DNA of 64,000 nucleotides from Blastocatellia bacterium (GTDB taxonomy: Bacteria > Acidobacteriota > Blastocatellia > HR10 > J050). Below the pieces are notes generated by a model, which made no database searches, was not told the DNA's origin, and was given only the letters and a program-made list of their open reading frames with translations. The stretch is from contig JALSQX010000095.1 in the NCBI GenBank assembly GCA_026985075.1, forward strand, positions 41,223 through 105,222, written 5' to 3'. Numbering within the stretch: the first letter of the stretch is position 1; each line of letters starts with the position of its first letter. The translations under genes were made by a program, and so were the position numbers. Shown one piece after another: positions 9,484 through 20,047 of the stretch.

Positions 9484-9609
9484 TCAGCGATGGGCTCATC
9501 TCGACGCGTATGGTTACATCTTCGCGATGACCGCAGAGGGGCGACCGCCGGGCCCTGGAGTCATCGAGCAGGGAATCCTCCCCAGCCGATGCCCATCTTC
9601 GAGGATGAG

Positions 9610-10902
9610 ATGAGACTCGGTTGGCTCATCCTGATCGCCGTCGTCCTCATCGCCGGTTGCACCACCGATCGGACCGGGATGCCTCGAGCCGATGATCATC
9701 TCACCTATTGGACATCGACCAATCCCCAGGAGATGGCATTCGCCCGCCTCATCGTCGCCGAGTGGAATCGGCAGCATCCCGAAGCGCCCATCGACTGGGA
9801 GCCCATCCCGGCGGGCGTCTCCTCCGAAGAAGTGCTCTTGGCGGCCATCGCTTCCCGGACGACGCCCGATCTCTGTTCCAATATCTGGCCGGGAGCGCTG
9901 GAGCAGTACATCGAGGCGCGAGGATTGGTGCGACTGGACGATTTCTCCGATTTCTTCTCGGTGATGCGGCGGCGAATGCCCGATGAGATGCTCAGCCGAT
10001 TCCGCTCTCGGGATGGCCATTACTATCAAGTGCCCTGGAAGACCAATCCCATCATGATGCTCTATAATGTGCGCATGTTCCGGGAAGCGGGCATTGACCA
10101 TCCCCCGCGGACGTACGCCGAACTCCTGGCCGCCGGCGCACGCCTCACGCGAGATCGCGATGGGGATGGGGAGATCGATCAATGGCTGATGGGCATCGAT
10201 CTCCAGCCGGTGTGGTATAAGCGCATGTTCGATTTCTATCCCTTTTACCTGGCCGCCTCTCAGGGACAACCACTGATTGCTGACCATCGACCGGTCTTTG
10301 AGAATCGCGCGGCGGTGGAGGTCTTTCGGTTATTTCGAGAGTTGTTTCGTCGCGGATATGTCATCAGGAGCATGTCCTATAGTGATCCCTTCCTGCTCGA
10401 GCGGGTGGCCATCAAACCCAACGTGGGACCATGGAGTATCGCCGATATCGAGCGGAAACGACCGGGGCAACTGGAATACGACGTCGCTCCCATCCCACGA
10501 CCCGACGATGTTCCCGGCCCATCGATCACCTACGGCGATTACAAGAACATCGTCATCTTCAGCACCTCGCGTCGCCCTCGAGCGGCCTGGCAGTTCATCA
10601 CATTCATGATCTCCAAGCGGAACGATCTCCGGTTGCTGGAGATGACCGAGCAACTGCCCATCCGCCAGCCGCTGCTCGCCGATCCGCTGTTCGGAGGATT
10701 TTTCCGGCGACAGCCCAAACTCATTCCTTTCGCTCGTCAGGCGTTTCATACCCGAGGGACCGATGCCGTTCCCGAATTGAAAGAGATCTTCGATGCCATC
10801 GCCCAGGAGTTCGAAGCCTGCGCCCTGTTGGGGCTGAAATCGCCCGAACAGGCCGTCCATGACGCCGCTCGGCGCAGTCGGCTCATTCTGTCGCTCCGAT
10901 GA
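9610..10902 (+). CDS. ABC sugar transporter substrate-binding lipoprotein
   Basis: A 430-residue family-1 extracellular solute-binding protein. The N-terminus MRLGWLILIAVVLIAGC ends in a lipobox with Cys17 as the lipidated residue, so the protein should be membrane anchored in the periplasm. The ATG at 9610 gives this signal peptide directly and has GAGG just upstream; a longer frame to 9490 adds a non-secretory tail and is rejected. The TYWTSTNPQEM start of the mature domain and the KTNPIMMLYN region fit maltose/trehalose-type binding proteins. Two permease genes follow with ATGA overlaps. The sugar is inferred as trehalose or a related alpha-glucoside from the adjacent trehalase. Confidence 0.92.
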   Translation: MRLGWLILIAVVLIAGCTTDRTGMPRADDHLTYWTSTNPQEMAFARLIVAEWNRQHPEAPIDWEPIPAGVSSEEVLLAAIASRTTPDLCSNIWPGALEQYIEARGLVRLDDFSDFFSVMRRRMPDEMLSRFRSRDGHYYQVPWKTNPIMMLYNVRMFREAGIDHPPRTYAELLAAGARLTRDRDGDGEIDQWLMGIDLQPVWYKRMFDFYPFYLAASQGQPLIADHRPVFENRAAVEVFRLFRELFRRGYVIRSMSYSDPFLLERVAIKPNVGPWSIADIERKRPGQLEYDVAPIPRPDDVPGPSITYGDYKNIVIFSTSRRPRAAWQFITFMISKRNDLRLLEMTEQLPIRQPLLADPLFGGFFRRQPKLIPFARQAFHTRGTDAVPELKEIFDAIAQEFEACALLGLKSPEQAVHDAARRSRLILSLR

Positions 10903-11792
10903 ACCAATCGAGGAGACGTCAGCGAAAAGCGAGACGGAGAGTCGAGGCCATTGGATATCTCATGTCGTTCCCCTACGTCCTCCACTTTCTCGTGTTCGGC
11001 GCCTATCCACTCGCTTTTGCTTTCATCCTCATCTTCCACAGATGGAATATCTACCTGCCCATGAAATGGATCGGATTGGGGAACATCCGGTTTCTCATTC
11101 ACGATGCGCTGATCTGGAAGGCTCTGTGGAATACCTTTTACTTCGTCCTCATCCACGTCCCTTCGCAACTCGTCGTCGCGCTGGCGTTCGCCGCGTTGCT
11201 CAATCGTCACCTGCGCGGGCGAACTCTCTTCCGAGCCATCTATTTCATGCCCGTGGTCGTCTCCGGAGTGGTCATCACCATCCTCTGGCAACAGCTTTAT
11301 GCCCAGGATACGGGGTTGCTGAACCGAGCGCTCACTGCCATTGGACTGCCCCGGATTCCTTGGCTCACCGATTATCGGCTGGCTATGCCCTCTATTGCCC
11401 TGATGGCCACCTGGAAGAACGTCGGATTATACATCGTCTTGTTTCTGGTCGGATTGCAGTCCATTCCTCGCTCGCTCTATGAGGCGGCGGCGCTCGATGG
11501 GGCATCGGAGTGGAAGCAGTTCTGGCACATCACTCTCCCCATGCTCAATCCCACCATTCTGCTCGTCCTGATTCTGTCCACGATCGGCGGCTTCTCGTTA
11601 TTCGTCGAACCGTACATCATGACCGGCGGTGGCCCGGCCAACAGCACGTTGTCCGGCGTCCTCTATCTCTATAAGCAAGCCTTCTTCTTCAATCGCATGG
11701 GCTATGCGGCCACTATTGGCTTCTTCTGGGCGATGATGATTTTCGTCGTCGTACTCGTACAGCGCAAAGTCGTGGAGAGGGATGTAGGATGA
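10899..11792 (+). CDS. ABC sugar transporter permease (MalF type)
   Basis: A 297-residue inner-membrane permease with about six transmembrane helices. The EAA loop that docks on the ATPase is EAAALDGASEWKQFWHITLP near residue 195. It starts at ATG 10899, overlapping the stop of the binding-protein gene (ATGA), and its own stop overlaps the next permease the same way, showing translational coupling. It pairs with the following gene to form the transmembrane pore. No ATPase gene lies in the window, so an MsmX/UgpC-like shared ATPase elsewhere is needed. Confidence 0.95.
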   Translation: MNQSRRRQRKARRRVEAIGYLMSFPYVLHFLVFGAYPLAFAFILIFHRWNIYLPMKWIGLGNIRFLIHDALIWKALWNTFYFVLIHVPSQLVVALAFAALLNRHLRGRTLFRAIYFMPVVVSGVVITILWQQLYAQDTGLLNRALTAIGLPRIPWLTDYRLAMPSIALMATWKNVGLYIVLFLVGLQSIPRSLYEAAALDGASEWKQFWHITLPMLNPTILLVLILSTIGGFSLFVEPYIMTGGGPANSTLSGVLYLYKQAFFFNRMGYAATIGFFWAMMIFVVVLVQRKVVERDVG

Positions 11793-12601
11793 TGAAGCGA
11801 CTGGGGCTATACGCGGCATTGATTCTGGGAGCCATCGTCTTCCTCTATCCCTTTCTCTGGATGCTCTCGGCGACGTTCAAACCGGAACTGGAATTGGGGG
11901 GATTCCATCTCATTCCTCATCGAGTGACCTGGGAGAATTATCGTCTCGTGTTCACCAGGATTCCCATCATTCGCGCCTTCGTCAACAGTTTGTTCGTCTC
12001 GGCCACGGCGACGACGTCGGTCATCGTATTCGGCGCCATGGTCGGATACGCCCTCTCGCGCCTTTCGTTTCCAGGTCGGGAGATCATCTTCAACGTCATT
12101 TTGTTCACCATGATGATTCCCGCTCAACTGACGTTGATTCCTCTGTACACGCTCATCGTTCGCCTGGGGTGGGCCGATAGTTATCAGGCGTTGATCGTCC
12201 CGGGTATGATGAGCGGGTTTGCCATTCTGTTATTTCGACAGTTCTTCCGCACCATTCCCCCGTCGTTGATCGAAGCGGCGCGATTGGACGGGTGTTCCGA
12301 GTGGCAGATTCTGTTTCACATCGTTATGCCTCTCTCCAAACCGGTCATCACCACGGTGGGCATTCTGACCTTCATGGGCATATGGAACGATCTGCTCTGG
12401 CCATTACTCGTCATTCACGATCGACGGCTCATGACCATGCCTCAAGTCGTCGCTCTGTTCTCCATCGGGGGATTGGCCGAGGCGAGGGTGGGGGCGCAAT
12501 TGGCCGCCGCCACGCTGCTCGCTCTCCCCATCATCGTGGCCTATGCCTTCTTCCAACGCACCTTCATCGAGAGCATGGCCACCACCGGCTTGAAAGGTTG
12601 A
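11789..12601 (+). CDS. ABC sugar transporter permease (MalG type)
   Basis: A 270-residue inner-membrane permease with about six helices and the EAA motif EAARLDGCSEWQILFHIVMP near residue 165. It is the second half of the importer channel. ATG 11789 overlaps the previous stop. It ends 8 bp before the end of the convergent CRTAC gene at 12609, and no hairpin terminator fits between them. Confidence 0.95.
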   Translation: MMKRLGLYAALILGAIVFLYPFLWMLSATFKPELELGGFHLIPHRVTWENYRLVFTRIPIIRAFVNSLFVSATATTSVIVFGAMVGYALSRLSFPGREIIFNVILFTMMIPAQLTLIPLYTLIVRLGWADSYQALIVPGMMSGFAILLFRQFFRTIPPSLIEAARLDGCSEWQILFHIVMPLSKPVITTVGILTFMGIWNDLLWPLLVIHDRRLMTMPQVVALFSIGGLAEARVGAQLAAATLLALPIIVAYAFFQRTFIESMATTGLKG

Positions 12602-12608
12602 GGAGGAG

Positions 12609-14339
12609 TCATCGCCGCTCCGAGCTGGCGAGCGGTGTGGCCCGAATCATTCCTCGGCCTTCCTCGATGACCAGGAGGCGATCGGCCTTCACATGGGCGA
12701 ATGTCTGCCTCGCTCCACTCGGCCAGCGAATCTCGATGAGGTCGACGCGATCGCTTTCGCCGAGACCGAAATGGAGGCGCAGATCGTTTTGCGAGAGGTA
12801 ACTTCCGCCGCTCCGGACTTCGTCGATCTGAACCAGCGAACCGGCCTTCACGGTGACGCGCGCGCCAATGCCGTCCCGGTTCGATGTGCGACCGATCAAC
12901 CGGATCATCACAGCGTGATGGCGTCGATCGCCTCGATTGCGCAGGAGGGTCGGCGGTCCATCGATGTTGTTCACCAGCACGTCGAGATCGCCATCGTTAT
13001 CGATGTCGCCGAAGGCCGCGCCGCGACTGGCTCGCTTCTCGATGAGCGCGCGCCCGGCGCGAGCGGCCAGCTCGCTGAACGTCCCATCGCCATTGTTATG
13101 ATAGAGGAGTTTTCGTTGCCGGTAACTGGTGTCCAGATGGGCGCGATCGACCTGGGGATAGACGTGACCGTTGACCACTAGCAGGTCCAGCCAGCCGTCA
13201 TTATCGTAATCGAAGAAGCTCGTGCCCCACCCGAGATAAGGATAGCTGACGATGGCCGTGCGCGTGTGGTGAGACACATCCTGAAACGTTCCGTCTCCCC
13301 GGGAGCGATAGAGCGTGTTATAGTCTTCGGAGAAATTGGTCACAAACAGGTCCAGGTGCCCATCGCGATCATAATCGCCCACGGTCACTCCCATTCCCGC
13401 CTGCTCGGCGCCATCCTCGTTCACCGCCACGCCGGCCGGGAATCCGATCTCGGTGAACGTCCCGCGGCCGGTGTTCTTGTAGAGAAAATTGGGGACCGAA
13501 TCGTTGGCCACATAGAGATCCATCCATCCGTCATCGTTATAATCGGTCCAGATGACGCCGAGACCGTAATAGCCCCGCGGATCGGTCATGCCCGCGCGTT
13601 CGGTCACGTCGGTGAACGTGCCATCGCCGTTGTTGCGGTAGAGCGTATCGCCGGCGCCGGGAAGACCTCTCGGCCCACATTGAACCTTGAGACCTCGATA
13701 GGTGCAGTTCTTCCCCCGGCCGAATTCGGGGAGGTGATCGAGATCGACGTCCACGTAATTGGCGACGAACAGATCCAGATCGCCATCATTATCGTAATCG
13801 GCGAATGCGGCTCCCGTTGACCAGCGACGGTCGCCGACGCCCGCGCGCTCGGTCACGTCGGTGAACGTCCCATCGCCGTTGTTCCGATAGAGGATGTTCT
13901 TCCCCAGACAGGTGACGTAGAGGTCCTCGTTGCCATCATTGTTGTAATCGCCCACGCAGGCTCCCATTCCCCAACCGGGCTGCCCGACCCCTGCTCGATC
14001 CGTCGCGTCGGTGAACGTGCCGTCGCCATTATTGCGGTAAAGTGCACTCCGGGCGCGTCGCCCGGCCCGGGCCATCTGGAGGGTCGGCGCGTTGACCAGA
14101 TAAATGTCCAGCCAACCATCGTTGTTGTAATCGAAAAACACCGCCCCTCCGCTCATCGATTCCACGATGTACTTCTGCTCGGGAGCGAAAGCGTGGCGAA
14201 AGGCGAGTCCGGCCTCTGCCGTCACATCGACGAATTGAACGCTGGAGGCCACATCCACGGGGCGGCCCGACACCACCAGATGGTACACCAGCCCGACAAT
14301 GATGAGCACGGCCATCAGGTGTGGAATCTTGGTCCACAT
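12609..14339 (-). CDS. CRTAC-type FG-GAP / ASPIC-UnbV repeat protein
   Basis: A 576-residue secreted or membrane-anchored beta-propeller protein. [21 protein letters not shown] at the N-terminus is an uncleaved anchor or signal. It is followed by about seven FG-GAP/VCBS repeats with calcium-binding loops such as [12 protein letters not shown] and the recurrent [16 protein letters not shown], then a C-terminal ASPIC/UnbV domain ([13 protein letters not shown] ... [12 protein letters not shown]). The start at 14339 is chosen for the GAGAG upstream and the hydrophobic start; the frame stays open to 14699 but would overlap the TPR gene. It is the last gene of a minus-strand group with a TPR protein and sugar genes. 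Family members are common in Acidobacteria; the biochemical role is unknown. Confidence 0.9.
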   Translation of the reverse strand: MWTKIPHLMAVLIIVGLVYHLVVSGRPVDVASSVQFVDVTAEAGLAFRHAFAPEQKYIVESMSGGAVFFDYNNDGWLDIYLVNAPTLQMARAGRRARSALYRNNGDGTFTDATDRAGVGQPGWGMGACVGDYNNDGNEDLYVTCLGKNILYRNNGDGTFTDVTERAGVGDRRWSTGAAFADYDNDGDLDLFVANYVDVDLDHLPEFGRGKNCTYRGLKVQCGPRGLPGAGDTLYRNNGDGTFTDVTERAGMTDPRGYYGLGVIWTDYNDDGWMDLYVANDSVPNFLYKNTGRGTFTEIGFPAGVAVNEDGAEQAGMGVTVGDYDRDGHLDLFVTNFSEDYNTLYRSRGDGTFQDVSHHTRTAIVSYPYLGWGTSFFDYDNDGWLDLLVVNGHVYPQVDRAHLDTSYRQRKLLYHNNGDGTFSELAARAGRALIEKRASRGAAFGDIDNDGDLDVLVNNIDGPPTLLRNRGDRRHHAVMIRLIGRTSNRDGIGARVTVKAGSLVQIDEVRSGGSYLSQNDLRLHFGLGESDRVDLIEIRWPSGARQTFAHVKADRLLVIEEGRGMIRATPLASSERR

Positions 14340-14491
14340 ACTATGCTCTCTCGTCAATGTGAAGGGTACAGCAGATCGCGCGAATGCGCCCGGCCGCTCG
14401 ATTGATTTCGCTGGCGAGCGTGCTGTCCCTTCTGGTTCATTGATCGGCATCCCTCTCGGCCTGTTCATCAGCCGATTATACTCATCGCTAC

Positions 14492-16294
14492 TCACGGCGA
14501 ATCTGATTCCAGGAGCGCCCGGGCGCGATAGCAGGGATCGAGCTCCCGCGCGCGGGCGAATTCCGCTTCGGCTTCTCGATCCTGCCCCTGTCGCTTCAAG
14601 GCTCGTGCCAGGTGATAATGGGCCGGCGCATAGTCCGGCGCTTGAGCAATCGCCGCCCGAAAGCGCTCCACGGCTCCATCGATGTCGCCTTGTGCCCATT
14701 GGTGTAGACCGGTGTTGGTGGCGAACATCGCCGCTTGCAGATGCGTTCGCCGCTGGTTCAATTCCGCCGCTCGACGGAACTCAGCTCGGGCAGCGTCGAT
14801 ATCTCCTTTTTGTCGCAGAGCAGTCCCCAGGGCGTTGTGAATCTCCGGACTATTGGGTTTCAGCGCGAGCGCCTTGCCGAAGGCCTCGATGGCCGCCGCC
14901 AGATCGCGTTTTTGTCGCAACACCGTGCCCAACGTGTAATAGGCCTCGGCGTAGTCAGGTTGAGCGGCGATGGCCGCTCGGAGTTCGGCTATGGCCTCGT
15001 CGAGCCGACCGAGCTGGAAGAGAATGGCGCCCAAGCTATAGTGTGCTTCGGGCAATTGCGGCCCGAGGGCAATGGCTCGTCGCAAGGCCTTCTCGGCGGC
15101 GGCATAGGCGTTCTTCGCCTTGAACGCCAATCCCAAATTATAATGCGCCTGGGCATCTCGAGGATGGCGGTCGATGATCGTCCGAAAGGCAGCGATCGCT
15201 TCATCCAGTTCTCCTTTGAGCATGTGGGCGATGCCCAGATTGAGCCGCGCCGTGGTGTTGTCAGGGTGATGATCGACGATGAATTGGAATTGCGTGACGG
15301 CTTCATCTCCTTTCCGCTGTTGAATGAGACCGAGTCCCAGATTGTTGCGCGCTTCCACCCATTGAGGATTGAGGGCGACGGCGCGACGATACATGGACGT
15401 GGCCTGATCCCAACAGCCCAGTTTTTGGAGCACGACGCCCAATCGGTTGACCGCTTCGGCAGACCGCGGCGCCAATTGGGTCGCCCGGTGCAGGGCGGCG
15501 AGCGCATCGGTGAGGTGGCCGGCGCGCTCCAGAGCCAGTCCCAGATAATAATAGGCCAGCGCGTGTCGGGGCTGGAGACGGATGGCCTCTCGTAACGCAG
15601 CGAGCGCGCCAGCGACATCGTTCGAGAGCAGCCGGACCACTCCCAGTTGAAAATGCGCCTCCACCAATCGCGGGTTGAGTCGCACCGCTCTGGTGAATGC
15701 CGCTCGCGCGCCGGAGATGTCCCCGGCTTTGACGAGCAGAACGCCGAGTTGCTGCTCGGCCTCCGCGGACTCAGGATGACGAGCGATGAGCGCGCGGAGT
15801 TCGGCAATCGCTCCCTGGATGTCGCCGAGGCGTTGGAGCACCTGAACGAGGTATTGTCGTGACGGCATATCATCGGGGCGAAGCTGGATGGCGCGACGAT
15901 AAGCCGCGCTGGCTTCGGCCAGCGCTCCCTTCCGTTGAAGAGCGATGCCGAGATTACGGAATGCTTCGGCGAAATCGGGCTTCAGTTTCGTGGCCTGGCG
16001 GAAGGCGGCGATGGCTTCGTCCAGTTTCCCTTGATGTCCCAGAGCCAGACCCAGCGCGTTATACGCCGCCGCCCATTGGGGGACCAATCGCAGGGCGGCG
16101 CGGAACGCTTCGCTGGCTCGCGCGTAGTCGTGCTGGCGCATCAGGGCGATGCCTCGCCGGTAGTGTTGTTCTGCCGATGACGTTTGAGCGTTGGCCGGTC
16201 CGCTCACCAGTGAACCCCAGAGAAGACCTCCCGCTATCGGCAGCGTCCAGGCGAGTTTCAATATTGTATCGTTGATCACGGCCGAGAACGACAT
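14492..16294 (-). CDS. Large TPR-repeat protein with signal peptide
   Basis: A 600-residue protein with a signal peptide ([21 protein letters not shown]) and about fifteen consecutive 34-residue TPR units from residue 45 to near the end, for example [20 protein letters not shown] and [19 protein letters not shown]. TPRs mediate protein contacts; a periplasmic or surface scaffold is the likely role. The ATG at 16294 leaves 19 bp to the symporter stop; no strong ribosome site is seen, so coupling to the upstream gene is possible. Longer versions start inside the symporter gene and are rejected. It sits directly upstream of a CRTAC protein, a pairing also seen at 26988 near other sugar genes. 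Confidence 0.88.
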   Translation of the reverse strand: MSFSAVINDTILKLAWTLPIAGGLLWGSLVSGPANAQTSSAEQHYRRGIALMRQHDYARASEAFRAALRLVPQWAAAYNALGLALGHQGKLDEAIAAFRQATKLKPDFAEAFRNLGIALQRKGALAEASAAYRRAIQLRPDDMPSRQYLVQVLQRLGDIQGAIAELRALIARHPESAEAEQQLGVLLVKAGDISGARAAFTRAVRLNPRLVEAHFQLGVVRLLSNDVAGALAALREAIRLQPRHALAYYYLGLALERAGHLTDALAALHRATQLAPRSAEAVNRLGVVLQKLGCWDQATSMYRRAVALNPQWVEARNNLGLGLIQQRKGDEAVTQFQFIVDHHPDNTTARLNLGIAHMLKGELDEAIAAFRTIIDRHPRDAQAHYNLGLAFKAKNAYAAAEKALRRAIALGPQLPEAHYSLGAILFQLGRLDEAIAELRAAIAAQPDYAEAYYTLGTVLRQKRDLAAAIEAFGKALALKPNSPEIHNALGTALRQKGDIDAARAEFRRAAELNQRRTHLQAAMFATNTGLHQWAQGDIDGAVERFRAAIAQAPDYAPAHYHLARALKRQGQDREAEAEFARARELDPCYRARALLESDSP

Positions 16295-16313
16295 TCTATC
16301 ACAGGATGGATCA

Positions 16314-17891
16314 TCATCGATACGCCCAGACCAGCCACCCCGTGAGCAGGAGCAGGGCCAGCGATTGCCAGCGGTAATCCTGATACCAGGGAACGGCCGG
16401 CAAATCGTCGACGGCATCGGCCATCCGGGCCGCCGACCAGGTGAACGAGCGAATGCGTTCTTCCGGAGGAGGGGGCGTCCACAGGCTGATCACTACAATA
16501 ACTGCTGCCGTCACGACGAGAAACAGACCGGCCAGGATCAAGAAGTGAACCGAGGGAAGCCAGTCAGTGAATCGATCGAGGAGAAAAGTGGCGATGGCCA
16601 CGCCATGTCCGATGATCATGCCTATCAGCGCTCCAGTGCCGTTAGCCCGCTTCCAGAACAAGCCGAGGAGGAAGACGGCGACCACCGGCGGGAACAGATA
16701 GGCCAGCGAACTTTGCAAATACTCGAACAACGTGCTCGCCCGGGCTACCACCGGTACCCACAGCGCGCTGATGAGCATGAACATGATGGTGGTGAGGCGG
16801 CCGATCGACGCCAGACGCTCATCGGAGATCGCCGGTCGACGGGCGCTCACAAAATCCATCGTGATCAGCGTGGACGCCGAGTTGAGCGTGGAATCGAGAC
16901 TGGACATGATGGCGGCAATGAACCCGGCCAGAACGAGCCCCTTCATCCCGATGGGAAGGATGTCCCCTACCAGCGTGGGGAACACGAGATCGGGGCGCGC
17001 CAGATGGGGATAAAGTTGACGGGCGATGATTCCCGGAAACACCATGATGAAGAGAACGGGGAGCTTGAGCAGGCCGGCCAGCAGCGCTCCCCACCGGGCC
17101 TGGCGGATGTTCCGAGCCGCCAACACCCGCTGCACGATGAATTGATTGGTGCACCAGAAATAGAATCCGAGCACGGGGACGCCGATGAGCGTGCCCAACC
17201 AGGGCATGGTGGCATCATCTAACGGTCGAATGACGCTGAGCATCTCCGGCGGCGTGTGCGCGACGACCGCCTCCCACGATCCCACCCGCTCCAGAGCGAG
17301 GAATGTCATGCTCGCCGCGCCGATGAGCAGAATGACGCCCTGAATGAGATCGGTGTACACCACGGCGGCCAACCCTCCTGCCGTCGTATACACGCCGGCT
17401 ACCAGGGCGAGGATGAAACCGAGTTCCCACAGAGGAATGTTCGGGAAGAACGCGTGAACGACCAGCGCACCGGCATAGAGCGTCCCCGCCGTGTCGATGA
17501 ACACGTTGCCCAGGATGGTCAGCGCGGAGAAATAATACCGGCAGGCGGGCCGATATCGGCGTTCGAGAAACTCGGGCATCGTATACACCCGCGAGCGCAG
17601 GTAATAGGGGATGAAGAAGATGGCGAAGAAGACGAGGATGATCGTCGCCATCCACTCGTAATTGGAGATGGAGATGCCCGTATCATAAGCCGATCCGGCC
17701 AGTCCCACCAGCGTGGTGCTGGAGATGTTGGAAGCGAACAGCGACACCCCGATGACCAACCATCCCAATCGCCGTCCGGCGAGAAAATAATCTTCGGCGC
17801 CCGCCCGTCGTCGCGCGAAATGAAAACCAATCGCCAGCACGACCAGAACATAACCGAGGATCACGCCACCATCGATGAGGCTCAGAGTCAC
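16314..17891 (-). CDS. Sodium:solute symporter (SSS family, sugar type)
   Basis: A 525-residue inner-membrane protein with about 13-14 transmembrane helices. The N-terminus has the SSS hallmark AEDYFLAGRRLGWLVIGVSL followed by ASNISSTTLVGLAGSAY, and the family motif near the centre (LAGFIAAIMSSLDSTLNSAS) contains the conserved serines of the Na+ site. It resembles SGLT-type glucose/galactose symporters. The start is GTG at 17891 with AGGAGG about 9 nt upstream. It lies 63 bp downstream of the fructokinase gene, so import of sucrose, fructose or another hexose is inferred. Confidence 0.93.
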   Translation of the reverse strand: MTLSLIDGGVILGYVLVVLAIGFHFARRRAGAEDYFLAGRRLGWLVIGVSLFASNISSTTLVGLAGSAYDTGISISNYEWMATIILVFFAIFFIPYYLRSRVYTMPEFLERRYRPACRYYFSALTILGNVFIDTAGTLYAGALVVHAFFPNIPLWELGFILALVAGVYTTAGGLAAVVYTDLIQGVILLIGAASMTFLALERVGSWEAVVAHTPPEMLSVIRPLDDATMPWLGTLIGVPVLGFYFWCTNQFIVQRVLAARNIRQARWGALLAGLLKLPVLFIMVFPGIIARQLYPHLARPDLVFPTLVGDILPIGMKGLVLAGFIAAIMSSLDSTLNSASTLITMDFVSARRPAISDERLASIGRLTTIMFMLISALWVPVVARASTLFEYLQSSLAYLFPPVVAVFLLGLFWKRANGTGALIGMIIGHGVAIATFLLDRFTDWLPSVHFLILAGLFLVVTAAVIVVISLWTPPPPEERIRSFTWSAARMADAVDDLPAVPWYQDYRWQSLALLLLTGWLVWAYR

Positions 17892-17954
17892 AGCCGGATG
17901 TCCTCCTCATCAGCGTCACGTCTCATCGGGTTCATCCAGAGCATCCCAGACGAA

Positions 17955-18881
17955 TTATCGTGGTTCCCGCTGGGCGACCGGGCGCCTGACTTGCTCCAGG
18001 ACGTCTTCATCGAGCGTGGGCGTAGCGCTCCGGCGAGCGGCCACCAGGGCGCCCAATCGATTGGCCGCTTCGCTCATCAGCGTGAACGAGGCCCTGCGGA
18101 GGAGATGGTAGGCGAGTGCGGCGGTGAAGGCATCGCCGGCGCCGACGGTATCGACGACGTCGACGGTGATGCCCGGGTGTTCGATCGTTTCACCTTCGGC
18201 GACGAGCAGGCTTCCCCGCGCGCCCCGCGTGATGCACACCAGCGTGAGATTGAAGGTTCGTCGTAACTGCTCGGCTCGCGCCGCGAGATCATGTTCACCG
18301 AATCCCATGAGATCGGTCACTCGAAAGAGTTCTTCATCATTGAGCTTGGCGACCTCGGCGCGCTGAAACGAGCGACGAAGAAGTTCCACACTGTAATATG
18401 ACGATCTCAGATTGACATCGAACAGACGGAGGCAATCCGGTCGCGTCGCCTCGAGGAAGCGGCGGATCGTCTGGCGAGAGCGCGGCGCACGTTGAGCCAA
18501 CGTACCGAAACAGACGACGTCGGCCCGAGTGGCCAGTCGATGCCATTGTGGCGTCCACTCCAGATAATCCCAGGCCACGTTCTCGGTGATGGTGAACTCG
18601 GGCTGGCCGCGGTCGTCGAGGTCGACGCGAACGGTTCCCGTTTCATGTCTGGGATCGCGTTGAATGAAGCTCACTTCCACGTTTCGCTGCCGCCATCGGT
18701 CCAGCGCGCGTTCTCCCAGAGCATCCTCCCCGATCCGGCTGGCGATCACGCCCCGATCGCCGAGCGCCGCCGCCATCGCCGCGAAGTTGGCCGGAGCGCC
18801 TCCGAGCTGCTTTCCGTCGGGGAAAATGTCCCAAAGGACTTCGCCGAGGCCGACGACAGTGTATTGGCGAGGAGCATTCAT
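17955..18881 (-). CDS. PfkB-family carbohydrate kinase, probable fructokinase
   Basis: A 308-residue ribokinase-fold enzyme that would phosphorylate fructose at C-6. GEVLWDIFPDGKQLGGAPANFA at the N-terminus (quoted in part; the GGAPANFA core binds sugar) is typical of bacterial fructokinases, and DTVGAGDAF near residue 244 supplies the anion hole and catalytic Asp250. The ATG at 18881 is preceded by AAGGAGGTG, which lies inside the last codons of the fructosidase gene. The 4-bp gap and shared ribosome site show tight coupling to that gene. Together the pair would split a fructoside and phosphorylate the fructose. Confidence 0.9.
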   Translation of the reverse strand: MNAPRQYTVVGLGEVLWDIFPDGKQLGGAPANFAAMAAALGDRGVIASRIGEDALGERALDRWRQRNVEVSFIQRDPRHETGTVRVDLDDRGQPEFTITENVAWDYLEWTPQWHRLATRADVVCFGTLAQRAPRSRQTIRRFLEATRPDCLRLFDVNLRSSYYSVELLRRSFQRAEVAKLNDEELFRVTDLMGFGEHDLAARAEQLRRTFNLTLVCITRGARGSLLVAEGETIEHPGITVDVVDTVGAGDAFTAALAYHLLRRASFTLMSEAANRLGALVAARRSATPTLDEDVLEQVRRPVAQREPR

Positions 18882-18885
18882 CTGG

Positions 18886-19908
18886 CTACACCTCCTTTTC
18901 CAGGTGGATGAACCCATCGGCATCGAATCTCACCGGCAGGGGATCGGACAATCCGCCGGCGAACCGGCCCTGTGCGTCTTTCCACCGGAAGCCGAAAAAC
19001 ACCGTCTCGCCTCCGGAAAGGAGGGTGACGATCTTTCCTCCGTACCAGCCGGGCGCCAGCAACCGCGCCGGTTCCTCCAGAGGCGGAAACCCGCGCGCTG
19101 AGCGGCGAATGGGTGGCGACACGAGATAGTAGGTCCCCGTCTGACATTGGCTCTGGGGAAGTCGCCGTCGGCGGCCGGCCGAACAATCCTCCGCTTGCGC
19201 GGAGAACAGCAGGTAGAGGCGCTGATGATCGCCCGGAGGAAAGAAGAACACTTGCGGGACTTCCATCTGATAAAACTCCGTGGAGGCGATGAGGATCTGG
19301 GGAGCGGTGCTCCATCGCTCCAGGTCGGATGACGTGAGATAGACGATGGCTCCTCCAGAGTCGGCCGGAGCATCGGCCCGTCGGGTGGAGATGAAGGCGT
19401 AAAACAGGCCATCGCGGCCACGAACGAGATAGGGATCGCGCCAATTGACGCCGTCACATCCATGCTGTTTTCCCGGATTGGAAATGACCGGTCGCCGTCG
19501 ACAGGTCTCGGTGCGTCGCCAGGATATCAAATCGGCCGAAACGGCCGCGCCGATATGCTGCGGGCGAAACCATCCCCGCGGCGTCCAGACGGGTGCCTCC
19601 CCGGCGTGACGGGAGGTGTACAACATGGTGTAAAGGCCGGAGATCGGGTGCCGGATGATGCTTCCCGTCCAGATGGAGGTGTTATCCCAGGCTCGCCCCT
19701 CCGCCCGTCGGAAGGCCGGATGGGGTCCGATCTCCTTCCAACCCCGAGGCGTCAGCACGGCATGGCCCACGGAGGCGAGTTCGTGCCGGCGCTCGGGATC
19801 GTCGCCACACTCCTGACGAGGAGCCTGGAGGAAGAACAAGTGAAGCTCTGAGCCGCGCTCGGCGAACCAGAAATCCCAGAGATATCTGTCGGGTGGAGAC
19901 CAGGGCAC
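18886..19908 (-). CDS. Clan GH-J (GH32/GH68-like) beta-fructosidase
   Basis: A 340-residue five-bladed beta-propeller hydrolase. Three clan landmarks are visible: WDFW with the presumed nucleophile Asp12, the RDP motif (NWRDPYLV, residues 157-159) and a later acid/base-type Glu216 in MEVPQVF. No signal peptide is present, so it is probably cytoplasmic and would act on imported sucrose or a sucrose-like fructoside. The start is GTG at 19908 with GAGGAA about 9 nt upstream. Lack of the C-terminal beta-sandwich of classical GH32 enzymes favours a short GH32/GH68-like subgroup; exact substrate is inferred from the neighbouring fructokinase and symporter. Confidence 0.82.
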   Translation of the reverse strand: MPWSPPDRYLWDFWFAERGSELHLFFLQAPRQECGDDPERRHELASVGHAVLTPRGWKEIGPHPAFRRAEGRAWDNTSIWTGSIIRHPISGLYTMLYTSRHAGEAPVWTPRGWFRPQHIGAAVSADLISWRRTETCRRRPVISNPGKQHGCDGVNWRDPYLVRGRDGLFYAFISTRRADAPADSGGAIVYLTSSDLERWSTAPQILIASTEFYQMEVPQVFFFPPGDHQRLYLLFSAQAEDCSAGRRRRLPQSQCQTGTYYLVSPPIRRSARGFPPLEEPARLLAPGWYGGKIVTLLSGGETVFFGFRWKDAQGRFAGGLSDPLPVRFDADGFIHLEKEV

Positions 19909-20047
19909 GCTGTTATTCCTCGATTCCTGTGACGACGAAGCGCTTTCCGGGATGAGCCATCATTCTGTCAGCCGATGTCTCCCCGCTCGCATGCGCCGGG
20001 CCACCGAGGCTCAGGGTGTAGTGGCGTGGGAAGTTCATGTCATCGGT

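Noticed and set aside
9490..9609. Extended N-terminus of the sugar-binding protein
   Set aside because: It would bury the lipoprotein signal; ATG 9610 gives an exact lipobox.
12609..14699. Longer 696-residue version of the CRTAC gene
   Set aside because: The first 120 residues are low-complexity Arg/Ser/Gly and overlap the TPR gene; a membrane-anchor start with an SD is at 14339.
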